Counted from the first letter of the stretch, positions 23,051-36,313 are shown. The stretch: 64,000 nt of DNA from Adiantum capillus-veneris (GCA_014529385.2 CM043963.1:96982412-97046411); one strand, 5' to 3'. The notes: generated by a model from the letters alone, not told the origin. A program made the numbers and translations.

Positions 23051-23331
23051 TTTATACTAACAAAGCATCCCTAAATCATTCACTGCAAAGAGAGAGAGTT
23101 TAAAATACCCAAAGCCTCCCTAAAGAATTCGTATTAAAAAAAAAAAAGAGTGTTCAAAAAACACAAAAGCTCCTTAAGGAAATGAGTTTGTGATATCTTT
23201 AGGGACGTTTTTTTTATAAAAGAAAACTCTCTTTTTGTTTTTATAGTGAATTCTTTAGGGAGAGCCTTTCTAATTTTTATCTTTAAACTATCTCTTTTTG
23301 TAGTGAATGATTTAGGGAAGCTTTATTATAC
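23051..23331. mobile_element. Foldback/MITE-like element of about 280 bp
   Basis: The left side (TCCCTAAATCATTCACTGC at 23068 onward, then AGAGAGAGTTTAAA and CTCCCTAAAGAATTC) reappears inverted on the right as GAATTCTTTAGGGAG (23252 onward) and AGTGAATGATTTAGGGA (23302-23318). Arms are about 75 bp or more with gaps. There is no ORF. The outer target duplication is unclear. Confidence 0.75.
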
Positions 23332-23780
23332 TCTTCTTTTTAAAAGCTCCAAAGACTAGCACTACCCATTTGGCTGCTTGCATATTTTATTCTACAGAAT
23401 CTTCATAGATTCTACCAATTTCGAATTGAAGATCTTAAGACTAATGTGCTAACCACCTCCTCTGAGTAGCTTCCTTCCTGCTCATCCTCCTCTTAATATA
23501 GAAAAAATAGTGTTTACACAACACCTCCCAGGCTCTCGACCCCTCAGGTCTTGCCCTTGTTGTTGACGAGCGGGACCTCCCTGCTCATTGTCCTCAAACC
23601 CCCTGCCCCCCAAAACCCTTGTGAGACACTTGTAGGCTGTCTCGTCCGACCCCATATGGACTATTGCTGCCTCCACGACGCCTTTTCATGCAACATCTTA
23701 AGGTTTCGCTTACTCCACTCCCCAAATATCACTTGATTCGCTTTGTTTTTTTATTTTACTATAACCATTACCCCCTACTT

Positions 23781-23852
23781 CAATGTGTTTTAAAAAAAAA
23801 CTCCCTCAAAGGGTGTCCACCAACCCACACCCTTTGAGGACGATTTTTTTTT

Positions 23853-23890
<38 letters not shown>

Positions 23891-24055
23891 AGAAAAATCC
23901 ATTTTTCCTAAACGGTGAAAATAAGGAAAAACATGGACTTCTCTTTATTTATTTTTAGGGCAAAAATTGAAGCTTGTGTAAATTTCCTGGTTTTCTTAAA
24001 GGCAAGCTCAAAATCTAGGCTAGATTTTACAATTTCAGCCGTTTAAAACACAATG
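23781..24055. mobile_element. Small inverted-terminus element carrying a GA tract
   Basis: It opens CAATGTGTTTTAAA and closes TTTAAAACACAATG, 14-bp ends with one mismatch. Inside are CTCCCTCAAAGGGTG and CACCCTTTGAGG, which pair with each other, and the GA tract at 23854-23884. Non-coding. Confidence 0.5.
23854..23884. repeat. GA microsatellite
   Basis: About 15 GA units within the inverted-terminus element. Confidence 0.95.
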
Positions 24056-24880
24056 GAGAGTTCAAAAAAATCTCCATTCACTTTCGTATTTTATAATGGC
24101 TTCTAAATCCCATGTCACACTAGGACGCTTGCCCGACGCTCCTTTTGCAGATGGTCGTTAATGCACCTATCACACTAGGGTAGAGGATCCACTAAGTAGA
24201 CGAGCACCAATAAGAAGACACAACCCCCCCCCCCCCCTCGTGAGCACACAAACGTGCATGAGTTGTTGGCCTATGGGAGCTGATGTGTTGTTGCCTGATT
24301 CCTCAAAACAAGGGTTCAACCTTGATGCATCTCCATCTCTGTTCTGGCACTACTGCATCTCTAATCCTTAAGCAACCACATTTTGCCTCCAAAATTTTTC
24401 TAATCCTTCACATGAAGTATGTGTAGGTCCGCTTGAGGAGCTCCCTTTTTTCTAGAAAACCTCTTCTCATCGTGCATCTTTTGTGCCTCTTAGAGCCCAA
24501 ATCTGTGCATAAATGGATGCACAGTAGCCTTCTCAATTTCATCGTCTCAATACTGGCTTCTCTATCCTAGATTTGAAACCAAATTTTATGCATTTTTCTT
24601 AGCAAGTGAGAGTAGCTCGGGTGGTTAAACCTCCGGCTTAGATGCTATCTATCAGGGTTTAACACCTCTAAAATGAACTCCTGCATGCACTTTTTGCAAT
24701 TGGCAGCTACTTGGAGAACTTGGTTGAGGGTACGAGGCCGTCTCTCTGACAAGGGGTGGAGGCCAACTTTTTTCTTATCATCTACAAATGACTTGTTGCC
24801 TCCTCTACATGGCCTTCGCTTCCCTGTCCTAGTATTACATGGGCCTAAGACAAATCACTCTTCTCATTCAAGAGTACTAT

Positions 24881-24882
<2 letters not shown>
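24056..24882. other. Non-coding stretch with a C homopolymer
   Basis: A run of about 13 C occurs near 24225-24238. No coding domain recognised. Confidence 0.4.

Positions 24883-24931
<49 letters not shown>
24883..24931. repeat. CT microsatellite
   Basis: About 24 CT units. Confidence 0.95.
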
Positions 24932-24934
<3 letters not shown>

Positions 24935-25299
24935 ATGAAGAAAAGGGCTCAAAAATTAGTCTTTTGATGATTTTAAGAGTCTCAGATATGAATAGACACC
25001 ATCTCAAGGAACGTTACCCTTTTGTGAATTTTAAAAATCAATATCGCACAATAATTAGGTTTCTGACACATGGCAAAAATCCTCATTCTCCCTCTTCTCA
25101 TTTGCCTCCTTACCTATCTCTCTCAATTATAAGAGTTAGATATTATACATGTTATAAATATTCACTATCCCTTTTTTTGTGCGTAGCTAATAATCCTCAC
25201 CCACACGTATGCCTTGCCTAGCCTGTGCAACATTGCACCTTGGGGCTTGCCCTAATCCTCTAGTAGCTTCCACCTTAGCTTACATTCACAAGCACATGT

Positions 25300-25301
<2 letters not shown>

Positions 25302-25353
<52 letters not shown>

Positions 25354-25365
25354 AGAGAGAGAGAG
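25302..25365. repeat. GA microsatellite with a G interruption
   Basis: About 23 GA units, a G7 run, then about 8 more GA units. Confidence 0.95.
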
Positions 25366-26580
25366 CATGTGAGAGGAGACACAGTCTTGTGCGCTATGGT
25401 CAAAGAGAGATGTAGGCCTCTCAATATTTTGACATTTTTATCAAAAAGGGATTATTTTTTGGGATATGCATGGGCATATCAGGAGCATTTGCATACAAAT
25501 CACTACTTGATGATGTCTGATTAGCATGGTTTTGTGCCTTTTGCATATGAATGATTAGATAGGATTTGAATCACTTGCTGATATTTACATTGAAATTTGA
25601 ATGCTTTGCTAGTTGTTTTGAAAGTTCGTTACCAGTTTTAAGACATTATGGGATTGTCAAGATTACTAGGCATAGCCATATCTGTTTTCATGGGGGCCTA
25701 AACATGTAGGTATAAAGGGGTGATAGTATTGAGAGACAATGTAAGTTGGAGAGTTGACTAGATTTCAAAAAGAAATCTTTACAGCCTTTTAATATTGTCT
25801 TTACAACATTGAAATTCTTCTTTTATGGTTATTTTGGGGTAGGGCAAGAGAGAAAATGGGGATATGGTGTAATTTAACCAGTTCAAATTGTAAAATTCCA
25901 GCTAGATTTTGAACTTTCCTTTAAGAAAAGCAAGAAATTTACAAACATCTTAGTGTGATTACCAATAGAAGCTTCAAAATTTGACTTAAAAACAGAGTAA
26001 GAGAGAGAAGTGGTTAGGTTTTGAGGGATCACAGAAAAAAGGACTTCAGCTCAAGGCTCATTGGGTGATAGATCTTTAAGGTCAAATGGGATTTTCCTAC
26101 GACATTAAAACATTGTAAAGGCGGGAGTGAGGTCTTAAAGACCATAAGCTTCATAGATTTTTTAAATTAAAAAAATACAAACAAGAAAAAAAACATTTTC
26201 TATCGGCAGCTCTAAAGCACTCCGAGGAGAGGGAGGGAGAGTGGGGGTCTCCAGTGTGAGGGGCCATAGACCATTGCAAGAGGAGGAGGGAACAAGCTTG
26301 AGAGCCAGGAGAACGAGGCTGCACATCCTCCCATGAGAAGGATGGCACTGGCTCATGTGTAGAGAGAGATTTAGAGAGAATTGCTTGCAGTCCAATAGTG
26401 CAGAAGAGTAGGAAGCAGAGAAAGGGGGGTCTCTAGAAGGTCTGCCCTTTGTACTGTGTGTGCTCTGATGGGGAGAAAGCAAAGAGAGACATACAAATGC
26501 CTATAGAGAAAGGTGTAGCTAGAGAGATGCCGCCTAGCAAGAAAGAAAGAGAGGGAGAGGCTACCCGCGTGCAAAATTAG
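25366..26580. other. Non-coding stretch, purine-rich at its end
   Basis: No recognisable coding domain on either strand. From 26200 to 26850 the plus strand is strongly GA-biased even between perfect repeats. Confidence 0.4.
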
Positions 26581-26607
26581 TAGAGAGAGAGAGAGAGAGA
26601 GAGAGAG
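26581..26607. repeat. GA microsatellite
   Basis: About 13 GA units in a GA-rich context. Confidence 0.95.
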
Positions 26608-27690
26608 TGATACTATAGTAACGTGCATTACATCTGAGAGGGATAGAGAGAATCTAATTTCCTACTCTAGCGTTACTTGAGAGAGAAAGACTAAATTGAT
26701 TTGCAAAGCATAGTATTGCATGTATATGTGTTTGCTCATATTCTATGTGTGTGTGTTTTTCTTTAAAGAGGACATAGAGATTGAGTGTATTTGAGAAAGA
26801 GAGAGTGTGTGTAGAGAGAAAACAAAGAGAGAAAAAGAAGGAGTGCTAGAGGGAAGTGTATAAGTTTGTTAAGGAGTAAGAAAAAAAGTGTTAGCGATCA
26901 GAACATGTAATTGGACAAAACGTGGCATGGATGAGCGCACTGAATTGTAGCTTTGGAATAGTGAGGTCGCAAAGACGGTCCAAAAAAATTATGACGAGAA
27001 CATTCAAAGAAACAAAAGTTTGGTCGACAATTTGAAACATTAATAAATACAAAAATAAAATTTTCCAATAAATAATAAATTTGAAAATTGAGCATAAAAA
27101 TTTGGAATATAGCTGAATATAAATAGGACTTGCAAGTGTGTTGTGATTCTGCATTATTGTGAGTGTCTGCTAGAGATTAAACTTAAAGAATACTTCATAT
27201 TAGAAGCATTGGAATTGGGAGAAGGGAATATTTATGTCATAACATCTAATATCTAACCAGCCCAAATGATTTTCTCATATTAAACTCATCATTTAATGTG
27301 GGAGAATAAATGGGAATAAGGGTTAGAATACATACATGTTTAGAGATCTATCTCAACACGGGTTCAATGGTAAAGGGTCCCAAATGAGAGATGGTATGTC
27401 AAAGAGCAAGGATAACCAATGGAGCTTAAAGACCTTAGGGTTAGCTTCATTCACGACCTCCAATAGTTAGTATTAAAAGTCCTTTGACCTAAGGTAAGCT
27501 AGGGTTGTGCTTGAGGTGGTTACCGGCCCAAGCTTGAGGTGCTTGTCGTTCTTGATGATTGAGATGCTTGAGATGCTTGTCATGCTTGAGATGGTAGGGT
27601 TGTACTTGAGGTGGGAAACCAGCCTAGGCTTGAGGGGCTTAAGGACTGTACTTGTGGTAAGAGCTGGGCCCAAGGTTGAGGGAATTGAAG
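26608..27690. other. Non-coding stretch before Gy4
   Basis: GA-rich to about 26850. From 27480 to 27650 are loose repeats of GCTTGAGRTG-TT. No gene recognised. Confidence 0.4.
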
Positions 27691-28797
27691 TGTCACAAAA
27701 TTCAAAGCATATTGCTACAATGAGGGGTCAAGCCATGCAAGAAGGGGGGTGGTTTCTTGACCACTCTCTCTCCCAAAGGGGCCCCCTTGCCCAAGAGGCA
27801 AGTGGGACACATGTCAAGCCCCTAGCTAGGTTGCCCTCATGGTGTGCCTAAAGCCTATTGGTTGGCCTTCCAAAGGGTCCAATGATAACTTAGTTAATTT
27901 AATTATTTTTTTTGCATTTATCAAGTCCTCTCTCTCAAAGAGGAAAGGGGGACACTTGTCCCAAGGCTAGCATGCTTGCTTGGTATGCATTCTATATGTG
28001 ATTAGCCAGAGGCTTGCAGAGGTTCAATGAGCTTTAATCTTGTGCTAGAAGAGGGGGTTGACGAAAGGAAGTAGGGGGAATGCTTGAGGGGTATACTCTC
28101 CCACACACACTCACACACACACACTCATTGTGTATTGTGCATAGTGAAAGATCTCCCTCTTTCTCCAAGCAAGTAGAGAGGTTGAGAGCCTACACCAACA
28201 CTCTTGGATATGGAATGCAAATCCAACCAAGATCCATGCTTCAATGCTTAATCTTGCCATCTTCTCCATCTTCATTACTATGCTATTATGTATGCTAGAA
28301 AGAAGAGTGATGATAAGTGAAGAATTAATTCTTTCTCCTATGAAATGTTTCTTCTTCCTCTTCCCTACCCTCTTTTTTTGCTAGCTCTCTCCACCTTCGA
28401 AGGGGTTTGAGGTCTTGGGACTGAGGCTTGGGATAGTTAATACTTTCCACAAAGTTTATGTTATGCTTGTGATGCATGAAGCTTTCCATCTTCATTGCAT
28501 CACCTAGGTCACAAGTAACACAAAGATTGTATTGCAACAAGTCTCTCTTGATGGGAGAATCTATAATACAAATGCCTATTGGAGGGGGGACCGGCTCCAC
28601 ATAAATCCAGCCTTCAGTTGTTGTCATGTTCTCTAAACTCTCTCTTACAAAAGTATTTTTCATGCCAAGTTAACTAAATGCTATGTTTATGTTGCTACCA
28701 TCAATTAAGTTCACCCGCTATGCTCACAAAGTAATTTCACAAAAATACCTTCTCTAAATTCCACTATTCTCAAAATTAATAGGCCATTTTCATTACA
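27691..28797 (+). repeat. Gy4 5' LTR (probable, about 1.1 kb)
   Basis: It probably opens TGTCACAAAATTC and ends ...CATTACA one base before a primer site. Only the right border is firm; the left border is chosen by the TG start and there is no 3' LTR to compare. The minus-strand open frame inside it (28325-28663) is taken as chance. Confidence 0.5.
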
Positions 28798-28798
28798 T

Positions 28799-28810
28799 TG
28801 GTATCAGAGC
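28799..28810 (+). other. Gy4 primer binding site (initiator Met tRNA)
   Basis: TGGTATCAGAGC, one base after the LTR end. Confidence 0.9.
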
Positions 28811-29169
28811 ATTTGGTTTGTCTTTTCTTTCTTAACAAGAGAGGTCCTTAAGTAGCCTATAAATGGTTCATTTTGTTAATTATATTAGGGTAAATGAGAC
28901 TGGGATCTATTATCAATTTTGTTGAGCCCACTATGTGGGATATGGTGCACACCTCGGGAGAACTGGAATTAATAATGGGGTCTTTTTAGACTTACCTACG
29001 GCTTTACCATTATTGAGCCATAAGAAGTACAAAAGGAGCTAGGCCTCAAGAATTCTTCAATATTAAGCCCACTCCACTACTCTCTATAACTAACCACTTT
29101 GAGCTGTGGGTGTAGATACTTAAGTGACAATTTTCAAAGGCTAAGAGTAGTGGCAACTAAGGTTTTGAA

Positions 29170-30786
29170 TTGCCAAAGCACACACTAAATAAGTACACAA
29201 ATTTTGTTAACATGTCTGACAATAACCGAGAGAGTAGAATGAACATTGATAACTTTGATTTTGGACATGAAGGTGCTAATGATGATGCCCCCATGTTTGC
29301 CAATTATCTTGTTACTAGATTGCAGCAAGCTATGGGCAACCCTGCTTTGCAATCCAAACTTACTCAACAACTTTGCGCTTATGGGATTACCCTTCCTCTC
29401 CAAGAGGAGAGAGAGCTTAGGAGGCCTCTTGAAGAGACCCCCAAAAGAAGGCTCTCTACCATACAAGAGGAGGAATCCAATGAGCAAGAAATTAATGAAA
29501 CTTTAAGTTCTTCTGAAGATGTGGCTCCACAAAGACGGCGGTCTAGATGATTTCCAACTCCTCGGAAGAGGAAAATATCAACACACATTCCTTCTCCTCG
29601 TAACGCCAAAAGGGAAGAGATGAAACAAAGGAAGAAAAGGGCACGAAAGAGGTCACCCTCTTCTCCTTCTTCTTCTTCCTCCTCTTCTGAAGAAAGCTAT
29701 GGCTATTCTCCTAGAGAATACAAGAGGGGAGGACATCACAAAACATACCCTTCATGGAGAAGATCACAAAAGCTCAAGAATCTCAAAGAGTGAGGAAAGT
29801 GTATCTCTTTTGTCACCTATAATGGCACCTTTGGTGCCACCAACAAAGTATTGGCATTCATCTAGCAATTTGATGTGGCGTTTGGAGACGAGGGCTTCAC
29901 AGAGTCCTCCAAGCTACACCATGTAGCTATGCAATTACATAAATTGGCTCGTCAATGGTGGGCTAGCCTTCGTGGCAACAATGGCGAAGCCCCAAAGACA
30001 TAGAAAACTCTATGTGTTTCCATCATGAAGAAATTCCTTGCAAGCGATGCAAAGGAAAAAGTGCTCACCAAATGGGGCAGTTTGAAGCTTCTCTCTCATG
30101 ATTCTATCCACAAATATGTAAACAAGTTTTGGGATTTACATCTCATGGCTACTGTCTTCCAAAAGATAGACTTTGTTGAGAAAAAGAAACAATTTTGTGT
30201 GGGATTATCTAAAGAGATGGCCGAGTATGTCAAATCTCAATGGCCTGGTTCTATCACCGAAGTAATCCACCACACCATGGTTTTTTCGCGCATCAATTTC
30301 CAACAAGGGGCTAGACAGAATGTCAAGCCCATGGAAAATAAAGACAAAAGTGATGCCAAGAGGAAAAACAATGCCCAAAATTATTTCCAAGGCAATTCCA
30401 ACAGCAACAACAACAATTGGTCCAAGGAGAAGGGAGTTTACAAAGGTAAAAACAAACTCTCTTCTAAAGAGCTTGAAGCTTTTTTCAAGGACCATAAGTG
30501 TTTTAAGTGTGGGGAGCAAGGACATGGCTATCATTATTGCTCTAAGAAAAATGCTCACAATGAGACTCCTAGGGCTTCCACCATCAAAGCTCCAAAAGAG
30601 GATTCTCATTGTAAAGTTGCACCTCTCTCCTTTTCTTGGGGAAAGGTAAGGGAGCATGATGCCTTCATCTTGTTTGACCCTAGCTTTACTCACAATTTCA
30701 TATCAATTGATTTGGCCACCAATTTTGGCATTCAAGATTTTGAGATGGGAGATGTTGTAACGGCCAACACTGCTTTCAAGGTATAG
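29170..30786 (+). pseudogene. Gy4 gag and protease start
   Basis: One frame carries the N-terminal part (29170-29550), an Arg/Ser-rich segment, and the capsid-like part (ARQWWASLRG, then MKKFLASDAKEKVLTKWGSL onward). An Asn-rich linker leads to the knuckle CFKCGEQGHGYHYC near 30500-30540. A protease-like segment AFILFDPSFTHNFIS ends at 30786; the usual D-S-G is D-P-S. In-frame stops occur at 29548, near 29790 and at 30001, with a further stop at 30784. Gag would form the particle that packages Gy4 RNA. Confidence 0.85.
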
Positions 30787-31139
30787 CGATACTCTGTTAC
30801 TACCTTGATTGGGAAGTTGAGGCTCCATGTCCAAAGCTATGGCAACAAAGAAGACTTTTACTCTCTCCTCTCCAACATGAGGATGCTATCCTAGGGGCAC
30901 CATGGTTCAACCGTATGGCTGCCAACATGAAGTTCCCTGAAAGGAGAATCTACTTCACCTACTGGGGAAAGAACATGTATATAAATTCTAGTGAGTTTGG
31001 TCATACTATATCACTTGTAAATTCACCTACTTTGGACAAATCAATGAAGAGCTAAGTTTTTGCCTACATGATTTTTGTTAAAGAGTCCCTACAAGGTCCT
31101 AATGTTTCATCAAATGTAAATGGTAGTAATCAAGAAGAG

Positions 31140-32008
31140 GTAGATTTGTCTAATTTTCTAAGAGTATTCCAAGATGTGTTCATCGATGATATCCCTATGG
31201 ACTTACCTCCAAAATGAGGGGATGATGACCATCAAATTGAGCTCCTACCAGGAAGCTCATTGCCTAACAAGCCTCCTTATCGAGTTTCTCAAGCTCAACA
31301 AGAGGAGATCATGAGGCAAGTCCAAGAATTGATAGACAAAGGGATGGTGAGGCCTAGCTCCTCTCCCTTTTGTTCTCCAGTCCTTTTTGTGCAAAGAAAG
31401 ATGGTACATATTGTATGTGTGTGGACTATTGAGCACTAAATCATATCACTATCAAAAACAAATTTTTGGTGTCTCACGTAGAAGATCTCTTTGATAAGCT
31501 ACAAGGCTCTACCTACTTTCGTAGGATTGACCTTAACAGTGGTGACTATCATCAAATAAGGACAATGGATGAAGATATCCTAAAGACCACGTTTCGCACA
31601 ACGTTTGGTCTTTCTGAAGATCTAGTCATGCCTTTTGGCTTAACTAATGCACTAACCATGTTCAATCATCTAATGGAGTAAATATTTAGACCCTATTGCA
31701 AATTCACTAGAGTGTTCTTTAATGATATCATCATCTACTCCAAGTCCTTCCAGGAACATAAACAACATCTCCAAGTAGTTTTTCAAGCATTGAGGGAATA
31801 CAAGCTTTTTCTCAACCAAAAGAAAAGCGAATTTTTCCTTCAAGAGATTCAATGCGTAGGTCATATTATATCTCAAGATGGTATCTGCATGGATCCATCA
31901 AAGTTAGAGGTAATAAAAGCATGGCCTAATCCAAGGAATCTACATGAGCTAAGAAGGTTTATTGATATGTGTGCATACTATAGACGCTTCATAGCAAAAA
32001 AAGGTTAA
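31140..32008 (+). pseudogene. Gy4 reverse transcriptase, truncated
   Basis: It starts with FQDVFIDDIPMDLPPK and PNKPPYRVSQAQQEEI, breaks by frameshift near 31385, then continues HVEDLFDKLQGSTYFRRIDL, VMPFGLTNA and the active-site region at 31715-31726. That site reads FFND, so the first catalytic Asp is Asn. The thumb-like VGHIISQDGICMDPSK and YYRRFIAKK follow. Stops at about 31217 (K-TGA-G), 31429 and 31679. Two independent lesions make it inactive: the D-to-N change and truncation. Confidence 0.9.
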
Positions 32009-35000
32009 ATAAGTGGGACATGTTTGTGGAGAAGTTAGCAAGTCGATAGATGCTTGAGAGTTATATATGTTAAGGACATGAGAGATAATTGAGAAGTAGA
32101 GTGGAAAAGCTAGAGAAGTGAGATGATAGTGGAAAAATTGAAGAGATAGGAGATGTTTGAGAGTTAGAAATGCTAAAATATTTTGAGATGTGAGGTTTGA
32201 GAAGAAGTTTCAATATGTTAGTTTATCAGTGTTTGGTGTTAGTTTCAATGCAAAGAACCATATTGTTTTCCAAGTGCTCATAAATACAGTTGCACTTGAG
32301 TAACGAGATATTAAAATCCCTAGTTGTTTGGATATAGATATGTGAGTGATCAATTTCTTCTTAGAATGTAATGTTAGTTTAAAACTGATGAGAGATAAAT
32401 ATGTTTGGGATGAACTATATGTTCTGGGAAATTTTGAGATGAATATAGATGAGATGAATGAGAATGATGCAATGGAAAAATATTATTTATTGTATCTAGT
32501 GAGTTATGCCACCTGTTGTTAGCTCATACACATATAGATTTTGGTTTTGAAAAGAATACTTTTTTCTTTTAAAAATTTGCGTAGTGTATAGGGAATTGTA
32601 CACGTAGAACACTGTAGATTTTTTATTGAAATTAGGTGTCTGTAGCATGTATTTATGCTTGGAATCCATAGCACAATAGGAGAAAGTGAATAGGATTTGA
32701 CATGCATGTAGGGAGATGTACCTTTGGTCAAAGTAGGTTTCTAGACCTTGCATAGAGGCCTCTAACTAGAGCATGGTCTACGAGTAGGATTATGAAGCTT
32801 TTACTAAGAGTAGGAAATTGGACCATGTATAAATGCCTATAGTCCAACATGTAGCACCTTTTGGTGAAGCCAATGCACTTGCACTATTTTGTCATATGTT
32901 TGTGAGAGACCCTGATGATGATGCCAAGGGGGAGATAGGCTTTGAGTTTTCCTAGCCTTCTATGGACATGGTAAAAAAAAAAAAGTAAATTACAAAAATC
33001 CAAACAAATGAAAAAATCAACAAAATCCAAAAAGAATCATTTTCTTTAATGTTTGATTTTTGTTTTATTAAAGAAAACACTAAAAACATAAAGCAATCAA
33101 ATCATCAAAACAAAAACAACAAAACACCCATAAAAATTAGGAGTTGTATCCTTGCATTCCTTTGGGGGATTGTAGATTAACCCTTTTTGCAGACCAAGAA
33201 ATTTCAAATGAAGGGCAATAATTGTTGCGACACAAACATGACAATTCCAAACTGTATCTAGGGATGCAATTACCAAACAGAGTGTGCTCAAGACAACTAA
33301 ACAGGTGGTTTACTTTCCGGTTGTTATTTAAAATGTTTAATTTTTAATTTTGATTTGTCTACTTGCTGCATGAGGATTGTGAGTGACAACTTAATATTAT
33401 ACTATTCATAGTTCTAATAAACTTGATAGACTAGGGAGTTTATATGTTTTCATTAACTTCCCTTTATTTAGACCTATTAATCACCTATTTGTGACCAAGC
33501 TTATTAGTGGATGAGAGTGGTAGTTTGGGTGATTGCTTAATAGAGTTATATTAGTTAATCTAATTATGGAAATATATTTATGCTCTTAATGGTTATTATA
33601 ACAATCCTTAGAAGTGATATAGGTCTCTATGGTTTGGGAGTATAGACCTTTAAACTCTAGATTATGGGCAATATTCTAGATACTTTACACTAGTAATGAG
33701 CCAAAGGGGGGGTAAAGCAAAAATTTATGTTCTATGTTGTGTGATCGTTCCCTCAGGGAGTGCACCTTTAGGAAACTATTAATATAATGTGCATTCAAAG
33801 GGTATTAAAAGATAGCTTTTGTGGTTGTTGCTTGCTGTGTTTGAATAGAACTTGCTTTTTCATAATATGTTTCATGCTATTTGGGGTTTCTGTTGGCTAG
33901 AGATATAATATCTTCAACCAATAGATATGAAAAATCTTTAATAAACTCTGCTTGGCATCGGTCTCCATTTAAACTGTACTTGAAGACTTTGTGCTACTTT
34001 CCTTTGTTGACCATTTTGGTCTTACCTCTTGGTTGTCTTTGAAGACTGCATCCTATTTGAACTCTGTATCTCTATATTTCTTTGGACCAGTGGCATTCCA
34101 AACATAATGTCATCTGGTAGACCCTTTACTATTGTAACACGAAATTGAGATATGAGGGTCTGTGAACCTACTTAAATGGCAGTGAAATGATTCCCCAACA
34201 TTTTGCTTCTTTGTTTTTAGATATGCTAATAAATTCAGAAGAATCTTTTACTTGCAGTTGGACATATTTTTAAGAAGTGCAAAAAGACATGAGGTTCTTG
34301 TCTAACTGAAAATCTAGATTTTCTTCACTTGAAAACTTTTCTTCATGTTCACCAGTAATGTTGCACTAGATCTTCTAGGGATTTCTTTCTGTAATGATTG
34401 CATTTACGATGGTGATGTCCTTTGGTTGGTTTTTTTTTCAACTTCTTTGTTTTGATCGATTACTTCACTCGATGTTGGCTTGTTTGGTTGTGTTACTGCA
34501 CCTTTTGCTTGCAATTGTTGTGCATTATCTTCTTACATTTGTGTAACCTTTGATCTTAGAAGATCCATTGTATTTTTTGCATAACTTTTCTCTTTAGAGG
34601 AGATTTTGGTGGTGACCTTTGAGTATCTTTCTAAGCTCTATCTTCTGTTGATTTTGAGCTATGTATCACCTATTCTATCACCTTGATTCTTTGCACCATC
34701 TTGAGATAATCTTTGACTTAAGTCTTACCATCCATAGGGGTTTATACAAGGTCGTGATCTTGCTGGTATTCATTATCGTTGGCATCTCCATATGCATATG
34801 TGAGCTTGGTCCCATGCAATTTCTTAAACACTATGGGATCCATTGGCTTTTGAATCTGACTTGTGGAAGTTAGTTGGAACTTTTGTCCTTAAAGATCTTC
34901 ATACATGCATTTTTCATCATATTTTGATGGAATCTGGGTCAATTAAAAACTTCCAACAACTGTATGATCTTTCAATGGCTTTTGCTTTGAACGGGTCTAG

Positions 35001-35875
35001 CGAGAAGTTCTAGGGCTTGTAATGGATGTTTGGTTCCTTGTACAATCATTGAGTTTGATGGATTTGTAACTCCCCCCTACCTAGGGTGATCTCTAATGCT
35101 TCCTCCATGAGTTGGTCTCAAGATTTGTTCGGTCTTACTTTTTGGGACTATGAAAGAATATTGGGTGCTGCTTTGTTGATGTTTGACATTTGTAAAACTT
35201 CTGAATAGTGTCCTATGTACCTCCGTGAGATATGTCTCCCCAGGTAAAGTTGTAAATTGCATTTTCTTCACCTTGATATTGTCTATCCTATAGGTATCTT
35301 ATGGCATGAGCTTCCGTGGTTTCACGACCCAAGGCATCACAGTTTTTAGACTCTTGCTTATATCTACATGCATTTTGATCATAATATATGCTCGTCTTGT
35401 CACAACATTGAAGCTTTTCTTATGGGTGAGAATTGGGTTCTAGATAGATTTTTGGGTTTACTTGCGTTACATTATTCATTTCTAGAGAGGATGGGCTATA
35501 ATAGATTCATTCTTTAGAGATAAACCATCCTATATGATCTATGTAGGTCTTTAAAACACACGTCAACTCTTTCTATGCAACTTTCCTTGTCAATCTATAT
35601 AGTGTATGTAGGAATTATCTGTGTCATACAATTCTACGAGCATTCGCTTTGATGTGTCCCTTAGACTCATAAATGATTACACACTATTGGTTATGGGTGC
35701 CAAATCATTTGCAAACCTAGCACTCTTTTTTAACTTTCGTGATAATTGGATGCTCTAACTAAATTCACACATGAATTTGTTGTTGAATAGTTCCAATTTA
35801 AGATTTTTAGATGCTTGTGCATTTTTATTTTTATTTTGAACTTGTAGTGCTTTCATCGATGTCTCTAACGGTAAC
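32009..35875. other. Long non-coding, AT-rich stretch
   Basis: No protein family recognised on either strand. A GGGGGAGATAGG purine tract at 32929 resembles a retroelement polypurine tract, but no LTR-like TG edge could be confirmed. Open frames here are short and without domains. Confidence 0.45.
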
Positions 35876-36313
35876 TCAGGAGCATTTGATGCACCAAAAA
35901 TGACAATTAGATGCCCTTATATCAAAATTAGAGGCACTTACATTAAATTTTGCAGTTCCAATTTGCTTTGTGTTTTGTTTTGTAATTGCTATGTCCTTGT
36001 TGTCCAAATTTCTCAGACAATCCTTTGGAAAATGTCCACCTTTTCTTCCACAATTTGAGAAGTATACCATTACGGGTGGCACTTCAATTGGTTCCTCCAT
36101 CTCAAGCTCTTGAGAAGTTATTGCTTCTGTGTTTGCCAAGTTGTCGGTACCCTCTTTCAAAACACTTAACATTAGGCTGTAGATCGCTTCATCTTGATCT
36201 TTATATTGCCTTTGTCCTAGTTCTTCAATAAGACTCTCTTCTGTTGATTGATCTACTGGGTCTTCCAATTCTAGATCTTGACTATAGACTTGACCATTGT
36301 AGTACATGTACAA
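35876..36313 (-). pseudogene. Gag-like fragment with a damaged knuckle
   Basis: A 145-codon minus-strand frame, acidic at its start (LELEDPVDQSTEES), contains FSNCGRKGGHFPKDC. This resembles a CCHC knuckle with the first Cys lost. It is probably a retroelement gag remnant; no RT or LTR can be linked to it. Confidence 0.4.

Larger units (their letters stand above)
28811..32008 (+). mobile_element. Ty3/gypsy element Gy4, 3'-truncated
   Basis: Leader, gag, CCHC, protease and RT on the plus strand, ending abruptly after the RT block YYRRFIAKK near 32000, where unrelated AT-rich DNA begins. No RNase H, integrase or 3' LTR. Confidence 0.85.

Noticed and set aside
28325..28663. 112-codon minus-strand open frame in the Gy4 LTR
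   Set aside because: Lies inside an LTR, antisense, no recognisable domain.
32929..32942. GGGGGAGATAGG as a retroelement polypurine tract
   Set aside because: No LTR edge, LTR partner or pol sequence can be tied to it.
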